A program made the translations under genes and the position numbers. Shown here piece by piece: positions 23,708 to 32,932 of a DNA stretch of 64,000 nt. Below the pieces are notes generated by a model, which was not told where the DNA came from, ran no database searches, and was given only the letters and a program-made list of their open reading frames with translations. The number at the start of each line of letters is the position of its first letter. Position 1 is the first letter of the stretch. This DNA is from Bacillus sp. cl95 (GTDB lineage: Bacteria; Bacillota; Bacilli; Bacillales; Cytobacillaceae): NCBI RefSeq assembly GCF_900115925.1, contig NZ_FOYF01000001.1:930001-994000 (forward strand), read 5' to 3'.

Positions 23708-24918
23708 AAAGTATGGGTGTCAGTTTCTACAAATTTTCTCGAAGAAAAAAGAACAGTGAGGAAAGCGGCAATCAGCACAGCCGACAAAAGATAAAAACTG
23801 TATGAAATATGATCCTGGGAACTTAACTGTGTAAAAATCGTTAATAAGAGGAGCCTTATCCCTAATCCGACAACCCTAAACAAACTATCCACCCTACCCA
23901 TTATGGCATTAGGAATGACGTCCATCATAAATGCATTTCTAGCCACTCGCGTCCCTGCATTTCCAAACGCAAGCAACACTGTTAGCAAAAAGTAAACAGA
24001 TATCGATGATGTCAAAACGATTGTAGAAATCGCAGTTGCGTATAGGAATACAGTAAAAAGTATGGTATATCGATTGCCCCATTTTAATGAGATGACCGGA
24101 ATCAATATTCCTGCAATGACGGCTCCAACTCCATAGATCGTGGTTTGCATTCCATATACTGCAGCTTCAGCTTTTAAAACTTCAGCTAGATAAACGGGAA
24201 ACACATAGTTCGTGACCATAACTCCGATAAATGGCATAAATGATGCTAAGAGGAAAAAGAATAAAGCTGGTCTAACTTTCATAAAGCGATAACCTTCTGT
24301 TAACTTCATTAAGAATGCTTCACCTTGATTAGAAAGCGGTTTTTGCACGTAAGGTATGGCTTTGAAAAATAAGAACGCAGCTAAATAAGTGAGTGCATCG
24401 ATTAACAATAACCATTCCAGTCCAACCTTCGTCAAGAGCACTGCCGCTAATGCGCCTGCTAAAACACTGGAGAGCTGACCTTGTATTTCCATCGCTCCAT
24501 TTAAACTTCTGTAAACACTTTTATCAAAAATCTCTTGATTGAATGCAAAGATAGCTGGATAGAAGAGATTATAATAAAAACTACCTGTGCCAAATAAAAT
24601 TAGATAATGCCAGATCTGATACTCGAATCCCATCAACCCATAAATTGAAAAGATTGTAATCAGAATAAAGCCTAGGGATTCACCGACTAAAAGTATATTT
24701 TTCCGAGAGTAACGGTCAACTATATGACCAATCATGGGAGTTAAAACAAAATTTACAGCCGTCATAGCGATGGTAATATAACCGAATATCTTACCCCCAT
24801 CTACTTCAGACACAAGAAGCCAAGGGATCGCAATCATGGTAATCCCTGAACCGATTGATGAGAGAATATTGGCTGCGAGTATAAAGAAAAAACGCTTATC
24901 ACTATATAAGTTCGCCAT
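23686..24918 (-). CDS. MFS transporter
   Basis: 410 residues from the ATG at 24918 (AGGAGGA six bases upstream). About twelve membrane segments; the loop 2-3 motif GHIVDRYSRKNILL is the MFS signature (D-R-x-x-R/K). Similar to MefA/enterobactin-exporter-like drug or metabolite efflux proteins. It starts 11 bases after yhdA, so the two form an operon. A palindrome shared with the yhcY promoter lies upstream of that operon, which suggests control by YhcYZ. Substrate unknown. Confidence 0.85.
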   Translation of the reverse strand: MANLYSDKRFFFILAANILSSIGSGITMIAIPWLLVSEVDGGKIFGYITIAMTAVNFVLTPMIGHIVDRYSRKNILLVGESLGFILITIFSIYGLMGFEYQIWHYLILFGTGSFYYNLFYPAIFAFNQEIFDKSVYRSLNGAMEIQGQLSSVLAGALAAVLLTKVGLEWLLLIDALTYLAAFLFFKAIPYVQKPLSNQGEAFLMKLTEGYRFMKVRPALFFFLLASFMPFIGVMVTNYVFPVYLAEVLKAEAAVYGMQTTIYGVGAVIAGILIPVISLKWGNRYTILFTVFLYATAISTIVLTSSISVYFLLTVLLAFGNAGTRVARNAFMMDVIPNAIMGRVDSLFRVVGLGIRLLLLTIFTQLSSQDHISYSFYLLSAVLIAAFLTVLFSSRKFVETDTHTLLKTRTS

Positions 24919-24929
24919 TTTCACTCCTC

Positions 24930-25457
24930 CTATGCCTTCATGATTGAGAAGCTTCGGACATAAATCTTTAGTTCTTCAATAAGCCCATTGACTTGTGTAG
25001 CGGCAGTATCATTTAGACCATCGTTTTCGTAATTGAAACAATGTGGATCGAGGACAAGCTGTTTTGGAATGGCATTGGCATATAATCCTCGTGCTACTGT
25101 TCGCATGTTATTTAAGGCATTGATTCCACCCTTGCCACCCCCCGCCACTGCTAAAAGTGCGACGGGTTTGTTTGCAAAATGCTCGCTACCAAGAAAATCG
25201 AGCGCATTCTTTAACGCGCCGCTCATGCCACTATGGTACTCTGGTGAAGCCATAATAATTCCATCCGCTTCAGAAACTGATGTACGTATATGCTTAACGG
25301 AAGCAAGTTCGTTTTGATCCTTTTCACCATTGAAGATTGGAACATCCAACACACTCAAATCAATGAAATCAACACCGTGCATTTTCGTAATATAACGAGA
25401 AGCAATCCCCGTACGCCCTGTTTTTCTTGGGCTACCATTGATCATTAATATTTTCAT
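24930..25457 (-). CDS. yhdA: NADPH-dependent FMN reductase (YhdA-type azoreductase)
   Basis: 175 residues, flavodoxin-like. FMN phosphate loop GSPRKTGRT at 8-16, SPEYHSGMSGALKNALDFL near 90, and AVAGGGKGGINALNNMRTVARG near 115: an almost exact match to B. subtilis YhdA (Azr), an NADPH:FMN reductase that cleaves azo dyes in vitro and reduces quinone-like compounds. AGGAGAGAG precedes the ATG. First gene of the yhdA-MFS operon; in B. subtilis it follows yhcYZ as here. Confidence 0.92.
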   Translation of the reverse strand: MKILMINGSPRKTGRTGIASRYITKMHGVDFIDLSVLDVPIFNGEKDQNELASVKHIRTSVSEADGIIMASPEYHSGMSGALKNALDFLGSEHFANKPVALLAVAGGGKGGINALNNMRTVARGLYANAIPKQLVLDPHCFNYENDGLNDTAATQVNGLIEELKIYVRSFSIMKA

Positions 25458-25569
25458 CGCTCTCTCTCCTTTAGGTTTCTAATATCATTATAGGAAGAAA
25501 AAGCATCTTCAAAATCATCTATACGCTTGATTTTTCCGTAGTCAATGAGATGGAAATTCTTACTGTGAT

Positions 25570-25591
25570 TTCTACGACTAAAGTTGTAGAA
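25570..25591. promoter_or_regulatory. Palindrome shared with the yhcY promoter (candidate YhcZ operator, site 2)
   Basis: TTCTACGAC and GTTGTAGAA arms around TAAA; one mismatched pair. It lies between yhcZ and yhdA, 113 bases upstream of the yhdA start. The same 22-bp design occurs at 27454. NarL/LuxR-type regulators such as YhcZ usually bind dyads of this size. Confidence 0.55.
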
Positions 25592-25595
25592 AAGG

Positions 25596-26240
25596 TTACA
25601 TTTCCATTACACCATTTCGAACAGCAAAAAGCGCTGCTTGTGTTCGATCAGCTAATTCCAACTTGGATAATATATTAGATACATGCGTTTTCACGGTTTT
25701 TTCTGAAATAAATAAAGTAGAAGCAATTTCTTTATTGCTCTTTCCATTCGCCACTTCTTTTAAGACTTCGATTTCTCGGCGTGTCAGACTTTCTATTGGT
25801 TCCTTGCGTTGATTGTTTTTATTAGTCATATGCTCCAGTAAGTGACTAGTCGCCTTTGGATGCAGCTGGTTCACTCCATTCATCAATTGCTTAATAGCAC
25901 GAACTAAGTCATCAGGTTCGATATCTTTTAATTGATAACCCGATGCTCCTGCTTCAATAGCAGGAATGACATGATCCTGATCAGAAAAACTCGTCAGCAT
26001 CATAATTTTTATATGTGGGTTTTCTTGTTTGATCAGTTTTGTTGCTTCTATCCCATTCATGACAGGCATGACAAGATCCATTAAAATCAAATCTGGGTTT
26101 AGCTTTGAGGCCAACTCAACGGCTTCTTTTCCATTCCTGGCCTCACCAATGATTTCAATTTCTTGTTGCGTCTTCAAGAAAAAGACTAACCCTCTTCTAA
26201 CGACGTGATGATCGTCAGCAATTAAGATTCTAATCCCCAT
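25596..26240 (-). CDS. yhcZ: NarL/LuxR-type response regulator YhcZ
   Basis: 214 residues. Receiver domain 1-120 with acidic D9/D10, phospho-acceptor D55 (LILMDLVMP), K at the VKQ/KD end, then linker and a LuxR-type HTH at about 147-210 (LTRREIEVLKEVANGKSNKEIA). The ATG follows AAGGAGAGAGG. It begins 14 bases after the yhcY stop and forms the yhcYZ two-component system as in B. subtilis, whose signal is not established. Likely targets are the palindromes at 25570 and 27454. Confidence 0.93.
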   Translation of the reverse strand: MGIRILIADDHHVVRRGLVFFLKTQQEIEIIGEARNGKEAVELASKLNPDLILMDLVMPVMNGIEATKLIKQENPHIKIMMLTSFSDQDHVIPAIEAGASGYQLKDIEPDDLVRAIKQLMNGVNQLHPKATSHLLEHMTNKNNQRKEPIESLTRREIEVLKEVANGKSNKEIASTLFISEKTVKTHVSNILSKLELADRTQAALFAVRNGVMEM

Positions 26241-26254
26241 ATAATCCTCTCTCC

Positions 26255-27373
26255 TTAAAAAGGTATCTTTACCTTTAGCTTAGTTCCATTCCCCGGTAAA
26301 CTCTTGATTTGCAATGTTCCGTTTACAGCCTCAGTTCTCTCCTTCATACTTCTCAAACCAAGTGAAGGTAACTGTTTTTCCTCATCGTAATAAAAACCAC
26401 AGCCTTCATCTTCAATTTGAAAAGTTACTTGGTGGCTTCCAACAGTTAAATTAATCTTGATATTCGATTGACCTGAATGCTTTTTGCAATTTGCCATTGC
26501 TTCTTGCCCGATTCGCCATATCACTTCTTCTACTTGGCATGGCAAGTTAACGACTCCCTTTACTTTAACGTCCAAGGTCATGCCGAGCATTTGTCCATAG
26601 CTGCTTAATGCACTTACAATCCCGTTTTCCAGCCCTTGAGGTCTCAATTGCCAGATTAATGCCCTCATTTCTAGAAGGGCTTCTTGGGCCAAATCCTGTA
26701 TATAATCAAAGGTTTCGGCAACTTCTGTCTCAGTTGTCACTTCCCTACCGCCTCTAGCAGTCAAATTTATGGAAAAAAGCAACTGGTTGACTGAGTCATG
26801 CAAGTCACGAGCCAACCGATTCCGTTCTGCAACAAGTGCCGTCTCTTGTTCGATTTGCGTTAATTTCATCCGTTTCAAAGCTGTTCCAATTTGCAGACTG
26901 ACTGATTCCAATAGCGCCAATTCTTCCGATTCGAAGTGCGTTTTATGGGGTGAGCCAATATTCAATAAACCAAATTTTTCATTTCCTGCTTTTAGAGGGA
27001 CCGTAGCGTGGTGGGTTAATCCATACGTTTCTCCACATTTATTTTCCATGACATCTTCTAATCTTTTGCATGCAATAATATTAGTCGCCTTATCTAATCG
27101 CCCATCGTTGTATCTATCAATGCACCAGCAACCTCCATGACACATCGGTTCACAATTGTTAATCAATAATGCAGGAGGTAGATTTTCAAAAGCTGCCATC
27201 TCATAATTTCCATTTTCATTAATTAAAAACACCCATCCTGTTTCCATACCTGTTACATTCAAGAGTTTTTTTAACACTTCAGAAAGGACGACATTCATCT
27301 CCGTACCTTTATTTAATAACTCCGCAATCTCTTTTAAAAGCTTAAGCTTTATAAGCCTTTTGTCTTCCTCCAA
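26255..27373 (-). CDS. yhcY: GAF-domain sensor histidine kinase YhcY
   Basis: The best start is the TTG at 27373 with AGGAGGGG five bases upstream (372 residues). The ATG at 27397 lies almost at the predicted transcription start of a TATAAT box (27406-27411) and has no ribosome site. GAF domain about 15-165, then the HisKA_3 box LARDLHDSVNQ (H192) and a HATPase (DEGCGF, LGLRSM). No membrane segment, so it senses inside the cell. The GAF domain has six Cys at about 74, 78, 82, 84, 102 and 113 (CEPMCHGGCWC cluster), which may hold a redox-sensitive metal or iron-sulfur centre (inference). Confidence 0.9.
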   Translation of the reverse strand: MEEDKRLIKLKLLKEIAELLNKGTEMNVVLSEVLKKLLNVTGMETGWVFLINENGNYEMAAFENLPPALLINNCEPMCHGGCWCIDRYNDGRLDKATNIIACKRLEDVMENKCGETYGLTHHATVPLKAGNEKFGLLNIGSPHKTHFESEELALLESVSLQIGTALKRMKLTQIEQETALVAERNRLARDLHDSVNQLLFSINLTARGGREVTTETEVAETFDYIQDLAQEALLEMRALIWQLRPQGLENGIVSALSSYGQMLGMTLDVKVKGVVNLPCQVEEVIWRIGQEAMANCKKHSGQSNIKINLTVGSHQVTFQIEDEGCGFYYDEEKQLPSLGLRSMKERTEAVNGTLQIKSLPGNGTKLKVKIPF

Positions 27374-27405
27374 CCTTGCCCCTCCTAAAAAATCCATTTT
27401 TTCTC

Positions 27406-27411
27406 ATTATA
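27406..27411 (-). promoter_or_regulatory. -10 box of yhcY
   Basis: Minus-strand TATAAT with a poor -35 (ACGTCA) at 17-bp spacing, as expected for a promoter that needs an activator. The palindrome at 27454 lies upstream. Predicted start of transcription is near 27399, which makes the upstream ATG unusable and favours the TTG start. Confidence 0.55.
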
Positions 27412-27453
27412 CCTCTTTCCAAACTCTATGACGTTAACAAAAAGTCTGAAATA

Positions 27454-27475
27454 TTCTACATCTAAAGATGTAGAA
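27454..27475. promoter_or_regulatory. Perfect palindrome upstream of yhcY (candidate YhcZ operator, site 1)
   Basis: Arms TTCTACATC and GATGTAGAA around TAAA, nine perfect pairs. It lies about 55-76 bases before the predicted yhcY transcription start. Same arrangement as 25570-25591. Confidence 0.6.
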
Positions 27476-27498
27476 CACCTATCCTGCGAAATCTAAAA

Positions 27499-27527
27499 AA
27501 TCCCAAAGGAAGAATCCTTTGGGATTA
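27499..27527 (-). terminator. Terminator downstream of pgcA
   Basis: AATCCCAAAGGA pairs with TCCTTTGGGATT around AGAA, followed on the minus strand by TTTTTTAG. It separates pgcA from yhcY. Confidence 0.85.
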
Positions 27528-27641
27528 AAATCAATATGCGATTGGATAATTCTGTACTAGTGGATGAATAACGATTTCATCCACTACATGTTCCGAAGCA
27601 GATGCCATATAAACAAGTGCTGCCTAGCTAACTTGGTGATA

Positions 27642-29381
27642 TTATTTTGTTAAAGTCTGAACCATGCCTTCTACCAGTGTCATAAAATGATTCTCGACGC
27701 TTTCCAATTTGTTTTTGCTTTGTGATAATGTCACATCATTAACTCCAAAGTAGAATTTCACCTTTGGTTCTGTCCCTGACGGACGTAAACAAACCCATGA
27801 ACCGTCATTAAAGAAAAATTTCAAGACGTTTGATTTTGGAAGATCTATCTTCTCTGTTTTGTCATCTATCACTCTTAAACCTGTCAAGTAATCTTCCATT
27901 GAGTGAACCTTTAATTCCCCTAGTTCAGAAAGTGGATTTGCACGGAATTGGGACAGAATCTCTTGAATTAATTCGGCACCTTCCTTGCCTTTAAGAGTCA
28001 AAGAACGAAGACCTTCTAAGTAATACCCATATTTCTCATAAACTTGCATGAGCCCATCGTACATAGTCATTCCTTGCTTTTTATAATAGGCACATACCTC
28101 TGTAGCTAACAAAGCTGCTTGAACAGCATCTTTATCACGAGCAAAGTCGCCAATCAAATAACCATAGCTTTCTTCATATCCAAATAGAAATCTATATTCA
28201 CCTGATGTTTCAAACTGATTGATTTTTTCAGCAATGAATTTAAATCCTGTCAAAACGTCAATCGTTTCGATGTCATATTGTGAAGCAACTTTTCTTCCTA
28301 GCTCAGAAGTAACGATTGTTTTCATTACCACACCGTTACGTGGCAGCATTCCTTTTTCTTGCTTTTGTGAAAGAATATAGTCGAGTAACAGGGCACCTGT
28401 CTGATTTCCTGTCAAAACCACATATTCACCTTCATTATTCTTAACCGCTATTCCAAGACGATCTGCGTCAGGATCGGTTGCGATTAAAATATCTGCATCT
28501 ACTTTCTTTCCTTCACGAATAGCCAGTTCGAATGCTGCATGCTCTTCAGGATTCGGACTTTTTACTGTGGAGAATTCTGGGTCAGGAAGTTCTTGTTCTT
28601 CCACAACGGTAACGTTCTGATATTTAAGAGCCTTTAAGGCATCACGTACAGGTTTGTTTGCCGTTCCGTGTAAAGGAGTAAAAACGATTTTGATATTTGT
28701 TTCATCTGCAAGATTAGGGTTTTCAGAGATTGTCATCAATTTTTCAAGGTATGCCTGATCTATGGAAGCACCTATCATTTCTATAAGGCCCTTTTCTTTG
28801 AGAGACTCTTCACTTGAGACTTCAAGAATCAATTCATTCTCGATTTCATTCACTTTCTCGATCACTTCATCAGCAGCATCAGGTGGCAATTGCCCCCCGT
28901 CATGCCCATAAGCTTTAAATCCATTATACTCAGGAGGATTGTGGCTTGCCGTAATCACTATTCCTGAAAAAGCATGTAAATGGCGGACAGCGAACGAAAG
29001 GACAGGTGTCGGCCTTAACTCATCAAACACATATGTCTGAATTCCTCTTGTCGCCAATGTCTTTGCCGCTTCCATCGCGAATTCAGGGGACTTATGACGA
29101 GAGTCGTATGCAATGACTACCCCTCTCTTCTTCGCATCCATGCCTTGTGAATCAATATAGGCAGCTAAGCCAGCAGCTGCTTTTCTTACAGTATAAATAT
29201 TCATGCGGTTTGTGCCGACACCGAGTTCTCCACGCATTCCGCCAGTACCGAATTCAAGGTTTTTATAAAATACTTCTTCTAGTTGTTTTTCATCATTTTT
29301 CATCTCTGATAATTGGGATTTCAATTCTTCATCGATCTGTACAAAATTTGTCCACATTTGTGCACGCTTCTTCCAATCCAT
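27642..29381 (-). CDS. pgcA: Phospho-sugar mutase, alpha-phosphoglucomutase
   Basis: 579 residues from the ATG at 29381 (GGGGGA upstream; the longer frame adds 23 unlikely residues). Active-site phosphoserine S146 in [13 protein letters not shown], metal-binding loop [10 protein letters not shown], sugar-binding loop GYEESYG, and phosphate-binding [12 protein letters not shown] near the end. It converts glucose-6-phosphate and glucose-1-phosphate, feeding UDP-glucose for teichoic acid glycosylation and glycolipids. Length and gene position (before yhcY) match B. subtilis pgcA (yhxB). Divergent from the TetR gene. Confidence 0.95.
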   Translation of the reverse strand: MDWKKRAQMWTNFVQIDEELKSQLSEMKNDEKQLEEVFYKNLEFGTGGMRGELGVGTNRMNIYTVRKAAAGLAAYIDSQGMDAKKRGVVIAYDSRHKSPEFAMEAAKTLATRGIQTYVFDELRPTPVLSFAVRHLHAFSGIVITASHNPPEYNGFKAYGHDGGQLPPDAADEVIEKVNEIENELILEVSSEESLKEKGLIEMIGASIDQAYLEKLMTISENPNLADETNIKIVFTPLHGTANKPVRDALKALKYQNVTVVEEQELPDPEFSTVKSPNPEEHAAFELAIREGKKVDADILIATDPDADRLGIAVKNNEGEYVVLTGNQTGALLLDYILSQKQEKGMLPRNGVVMKTIVTSELGRKVASQYDIETIDVLTGFKFIAEKINQFETSGEYRFLFGYEESYGYLIGDFARDKDAVQAALLATEVCAYYKKQGMTMYDGLMQVYEKYGYYLEGLRSLTLKGKEGAELIQEILSQFRANPLSELGELKVHSMEDYLTGLRVIDDKTEKIDLPKSNVLKFFFNDGSWVCLRPSGTEPKVKFYFGVNDVTLSQSKNKLESVENHFMTLVEGMVQTLTK

Positions 29382-29531
29382 CCAAATCCCCCCATTTTTA
29401 TTGAAATTAACATTATTATAGCAAATTTGATGGGACCTGCATAAGCGCATCTAATAAAAGAAAAATTAAACTGATATTTTGAATTTGAGATAAATGGCTT
29501 TTTCGCTTAAGATAAATGTTGAGGTGACAAA

Positions 29532-30134
29532 ATGAACGGCTTTGAACGAAGAAAGCAACAAAAAATGGAGCAAATTCGCCAAGCAGCATTTTCACTTTTT
29601 GCAAAATCGGGTGTTCAAAAGGTAAATATCCAGGAGATTGCAAAAGGAGCTGGGGTATCTCAAGTGACCATTTACAATTACTATGGGAGCAAAGACAATC
29701 TAATTTCTGACGTTGTAAAACATTATTTACATTCTCAGCTTGAGAGATTTATGCTGATTAAAGAGAGCAGTCTTTCTTTCACGGAAAAAATGGCGCGACT
29801 AATGGAAGATAAATTAGCAAGCAATGATGAAATAAGTTCAGAATTCCTCATTAACCTTGTCGATGAAAATTCAGCGATTGCCGAAATGGTCCAAGCCTTT
29901 TCTATGGAAAGATCATTCCCTCTTATTCTCGATTTTCTCGAGGAAGGCAGAAAGTCCGGCGATATCTCAGAAAACCTTTCGACCAATACAATCTTCTTTT
30001 TCATGCAGTCCTTTTCTGATAGTATACGAAAATATTCAGAGATTCTCGCAAGCGAAGAGCAAAAGAACCGATTTGTTAAAGAAAGCATTTATTTCTTCTT
30101 ATATGGTTTACTAGGAATAAATAAAAATAAATAA
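29532..30134 (+). CDS. TetR/AcrR family transcriptional regulator
   Basis: 200 residues. N-terminal HTH at about 10-56 (KMEQIRQAAFSLFAKSGVQKVNIQEIAKGAGVSQVTIYNYYGSK in two runs), then a helical ligand domain (60-198) rich in Phe and Ser. AGGTG precedes the ATG. It starts 150 bases from divergent pgcA and 22 bases before bdbC-like gene, so it may control the disulfide-forming pair downstream. Ligand unknown. Confidence 0.9.
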   Translation: MNGFERRKQQKMEQIRQAAFSLFAKSGVQKVNIQEIAKGAGVSQVTIYNYYGSKDNLISDVVKHYLHSQLERFMLIKESSLSFTEKMARLMEDKLASNDEISSEFLINLVDENSAIAEMVQAFSMERSFPLILDFLEEGRKSGDISENLSTNTIFFFMQSFSDSIRKYSEILASEEQKNRFVKESIYFFLYGLLGINKNK

Positions 30135-30155
30135 TAATTACCGGGGTGAATAAGC

Positions 30156-30593
30156 ATGAATGATGTTAAATCAAAACAACAGGAATCTTTATTGTTTACG
30201 GCATGGGTTGCATCCGTACTTGCCATGTTTGGTAGCTTATACTTTTCTGAAATCCGTCAGTATGAGCCTTGCGTATTATGCTGGTATCAACGCATCCTTA
30301 TGTATCCACTTGTATTAATTTTAGGAATAGCAGTGATCAAAAAAGACTATAAAGCCGTTTATTACTCCATGTGGATGTCTGGAATTGGCGCACTTATTTC
30401 AATTTACCATTACTCTCTGCAAAAGCTTTCTTTTATGGCCGACACCGCACCTGCATGCGGCCGTGTTCCTTGTACGGGTCAGTATATTAATTGGCTGGGT
30501 TTTATAACTATTCCCTTTCTTGCTCTAACCGCTTTTACAATTATTTTTATTTGCAGTTTAATAATATGGAAAAGTATAAAGGAGGAAAAATAA
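30156..30593 (+). CDS. bdbC: DsbB-type disulfide oxidoreductase (BdbC-like)
   Basis: 145 residues with four membrane segments. First redox loop motif CVLCWYQRI (residues about 39-47), second loop CGRVPC (about 102-107), the two CxxC/CxxxxC pairs of BdbC/DsbB. It passes electrons from an outside thioredoxin-like partner to the quinone pool. ATG preceded by CCGGGGTG. The next gene, one base after its stop, encodes the thioredoxin-like partner. Confidence 0.9.
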   Translation: MNDVKSKQQESLLFTAWVASVLAMFGSLYFSEIRQYEPCVLCWYQRILMYPLVLILGIAVIKKDYKAVYYSMWMSGIGALISIYHYSLQKLSFMADTAPACGRVPCTGQYINWLGFITIPFLALTAFTIIFICSLIIWKSIKEEK

Positions 30594-30594
30594 T

Positions 30595-31065
30595 ATGAAA
30601 AAGGTACTCATCTTTCTTGTAGTCATTATTGGTCTTTTTATTGGTGTGGCTTATTTAACGAAGATGCAAAACGAAGAAAAAATGGGAGAAGAAAATAAAT
30701 ATAAGAAAGATACTCTCCATTCCGAAACGATTGCACAGCTCGATGATCCAAACTATCAAAACTTAATTCTCCCTGAAGAATTGGATAAGAAGCTTGCTGA
30801 CGGAGAAGATGCTACCATCTACTTTTATAGCCCGACATGTCCACATTGCAAGGTAACGACTCCTATCGTGTCTCCTTTAGCAAAAGAGATGGATGTTAAC
30901 TTACAACAATTCAATTTACTGGAGTTCGAAAACGGCTGGGATAAATATAAGATTGAAAGTACGCCAACGATCATCCAATATAAAGACGGCAAAGAAACCG
31001 CACGAATTGTTGGATCTCAAGAAAAAGACGTCTTTGAACAATGGCTAAACGAGAATGCTAAATAA
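30595..31065 (+). CDS. Membrane-anchored thioredoxin-like thiol oxidoreductase
   Basis: 156 residues. N-terminal anchor (VLIFLVVIIGLFIGVAYL), a short charged linker and a thioredoxin fold (about 60-156) with active site FYSPTCPHCKVTTP and the cis-Pro loop ESTPTIIQYKDG. The CPHC site is typical of DsbA-type or BdbA/BdbD-type oxidants. AAAGGAGG lies in the 3' end of the bdbC-like gene, one-base gap, so the two are co-translated and are a likely redox pair that forms disulfides in exported proteins. Confidence 0.9.
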   Translation: MKKVLIFLVVIIGLFIGVAYLTKMQNEEKMGEENKYKKDTLHSETIAQLDDPNYQNLILPEELDKKLADGEDATIYFYSPTCPHCKVTTPIVSPLAKEMDVNLQQFNLLEFENGWDKYKIESTPTIIQYKDGKETARIVGSQEKDVFEQWLNENAK

Positions 31066-31079
31066 TCCTAAATAGAAAA

Positions 31080-31108
31080 AAACGCCTGCATTTCTGCAGG
31101 CGTTTAAA
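31080..31108. terminator. Terminator between thioredoxin-like gene and yhcU
   Basis: AAACGCCTGCA pairs with TGCAGGCGTTT around TTTC, flanked by A and T runs. Confidence 0.88.
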
Positions 31109-31111
31109 TAT

Positions 31112-31510
31112 TTAGACTAGTAATTCATTGGCAGCTTTAGTGTAAGTACTAAAGTTGGTATTCTTTAAGAACTTTGCATCTAAGAATTGATCATATTCGA
31201 ATGGAAAAAACAAATTATAATCTTTTAGTTTTTCTGCATTTTTGCTAAATAAAAGCTCATAATGTTCTTGTTGGCATGGCGACTCCAAGATGGAAATAAG
31301 GGTTTGCAAGCTGGTAATAACATGGAATGCTTCACGTAAAGTTCCGAAGTATTCAAAATGACGGGTTGTGGTCTGCAGCACTTTCAGTCGTTCAAACTTT
31401 CTTATTTCTTGATCCGAGAAGTAAAGTGGAAAAACGCTGGAGTAGAAATGCTGGACAAGCTCGCTAATTTTCTCTTCTTGACTTGGTGTCGATGCAAAAA
31501 CAATCTTCAC
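31112..31510 (-). CDS. yhcU: YhcU family protein of unknown function
   Basis: 132 residues, GTG start with AAGGTGGG six bases upstream. Mostly helical, no signal or membrane segment (VQHFYSSVFPLYFSDQEI, LREAFHVITSLQTLISIL). Size and position beside yhcT suggest B. subtilis YhcU (131 residues). Function unknown. It is divergent from the pseudouridine synthase gene. Confidence 0.7.
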   Translation of the reverse strand: MKIVFASTPSQEEKISELVQHFYSSVFPLYFSDQEIRKFERLKVLQTTTRHFEYFGTLREAFHVITSLQTLISILESPCQQEHYELLFSKNAEKLKDYNLFFPFEYDQFLDAKFLKNTNFSTYTKAANELLV

Positions 31511-31704
31511 TAAAAACCCACCTTTGCATCCTTTTCATCGTAAACAATTTATATTTATGATTACGTAATGATATACGTTAAGAATAACATAATTCGCTTT
31601 AATTTTAGGGTGGTAATTATACCCACGGTACAGGTAATAATTAACTAATATTAGGTCATTTATCAGACCGGAATATTGTACATAAAGTAAAGTGAGGTAT
31701 CTTC

Positions 31705-32625
31705 ATGCTTCGGACTAGACGCACAGGAGAATGGTTTGAAATAACAGTTCCCAACTACTGGGAGGGCATAACAATAGAAGAACTATTTCGTCAGCGGTGG
31801 GATTCACCCAAAAAATTAACCCATGCTCTTAGAATGAATGCGGCTGTAAAGTTAAATGGGACAAAAGCCAACTGGCTCAATCCCTTGCAGAAAAATGATA
31901 AGTTGCAACTCCATATATTTCAGGATGTTGAAATCCATTTAACTGCTACTTATTTAGAGCTGGACATTATTTACGAAGACGATCACTTAATCGTTCTTAA
32001 CAAGATGCCGTTTATGAATACACATCCAAATTCTTTTGAAGATAAAGAAACTCTAAGCAATGGAGTTGCCTATTATCTTCAGTCAAAAGGAGAAATAAGG
32101 AATTTTCGTCATGTTCATAGGTTGGATCGAGAAACGTCAGGTGCCATTCTTTTTTCAAAACACGAACTGGCTGGTGCCATACTCGATCGAAAATTGGAGT
32201 TACGAGAGATAAAGCGCACTTACCTAGCTCTTGTCCAAGGTACGCCAAAGAAAAAACGAGGTACAATCAACGAGCCAATTGGAAAAGATCGTCATCACGC
32301 TACACGGAGACGCGTGTCTCCCTCTGGACAATCTGCCACTACTCATTACGAAGTCATTAAAGAATTTAAAAATGAAGGTCTGACATTAGTAAAATGCTGG
32401 CTAGATACAGGTAGAACTCATCAAATCAGGGTCCACCTGAGCCATATTGGCCATCCTATTATCGGTGATACCTTATATGGAGGAAATGGTACCCAGCCAC
32501 GAGTCATGCTCCATGCCGCAAAATTGGAATTCATTCATCCTTTAACACTTGAAGAAATGGTTGTTTATGCACCGTTTCCGACTGACTTCCCCGAGTCTTA
32601 CAGAATCAATTTGTCACTCATATAA
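31705..32625 (+). CDS. yhcT: RluA family pseudouridine synthase (YhcT-like)
   Basis: 306 residues. An S4-like N-terminal region (about 15-75) and the RluA catalytic domain (about 85-290) with VHRLDRETSGAILF; D141 is the catalytic Asp. Further motifs GRTHQIRVHLSHIGHPIIGD and HAAKLEFIHP are typical. It makes pseudouridine in rRNA or tRNA; the exact site is not known. ATG with AGTGAGG upstream. Monocistronic. Confidence 0.93.
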   Translation: MLRTRRTGEWFEITVPNYWEGITIEELFRQRWDSPKKLTHALRMNAAVKLNGTKANWLNPLQKNDKLQLHIFQDVEIHLTATYLELDIIYEDDHLIVLNKMPFMNTHPNSFEDKETLSNGVAYYLQSKGEIRNFRHVHRLDRETSGAILFSKHELAGAILDRKLELREIKRTYLALVQGTPKKKRGTINEPIGKDRHHATRRRVSPSGQSATTHYEVIKEFKNEGLTLVKCWLDTGRTHQIRVHLSHIGHPIIGDTLYGGNGTQPRVMLHAAKLEFIHPLTLEEMVVYAPFPTDFPESYRINLSLI

Positions 32626-32630
32626 ATACA

Positions 32631-32659
32631 AAAAACCTCCCAAAATGGGAGGTTTTTCA
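32631..32659. terminator. Terminator between yhcT and the GlsB-type gene
   Basis: AAAAACCTCCC pairs with GGGAGGTTTTT around AAAAT. Confidence 0.88.
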
Positions 32660-32677
32660 AATTTTATTTTTAAATAA

Positions 32678-32932
32678 TTATGTTGTTTTGCGGAAACCTC
32701 TCATGATCAAGCTTAAAATAAATACTAGTAATACTGCACCAATAATCGCCGGAATAATGGCGAATCCTGCAAGATCCGGACCCCAATGACCGAAAATCAT
32801 TGAACCTAACCATGCACCAACAAAACCTGCGATAATGTTACCAATAACACCACCTGGAATATCCTTACCTACAATCATACCTGCTACCCATCCGATTAAT
32901 CCACCAATAATTAAAGCCCATAAAAAGCCCAT
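32678..32932 (-). CDS. GlsB/YeaQ/YmgE family stress membrane protein
   Basis: 84 residues, almost wholly three membrane segments rich in Gly: GLIGWVAGMIVGKDIPGGVIGNIIAGFVGAWLG (seen in parts) is the transglycosylase-associated signature. Members are stress-induced small membrane proteins whose molecular role is unclear. ATG preceded by TGAGGAGTGAG. Monocistronic. Confidence 0.92.
   Translation of the reverse strand: MGFLWALIIGGLIGWVAGMIVGKDIPGGVIGNIIAGFVGAWLGSMIFGHWGPDLAGFAIIPAIIGAVLLVFILSLIMRGFRKTT

Noticed and set aside
26255-27397. ATG 27397 as the yhcY start
   Set aside because: It lies at the predicted transcription start and has no ribosome site; TTG 27373 has AGGAGGGG at five bases.
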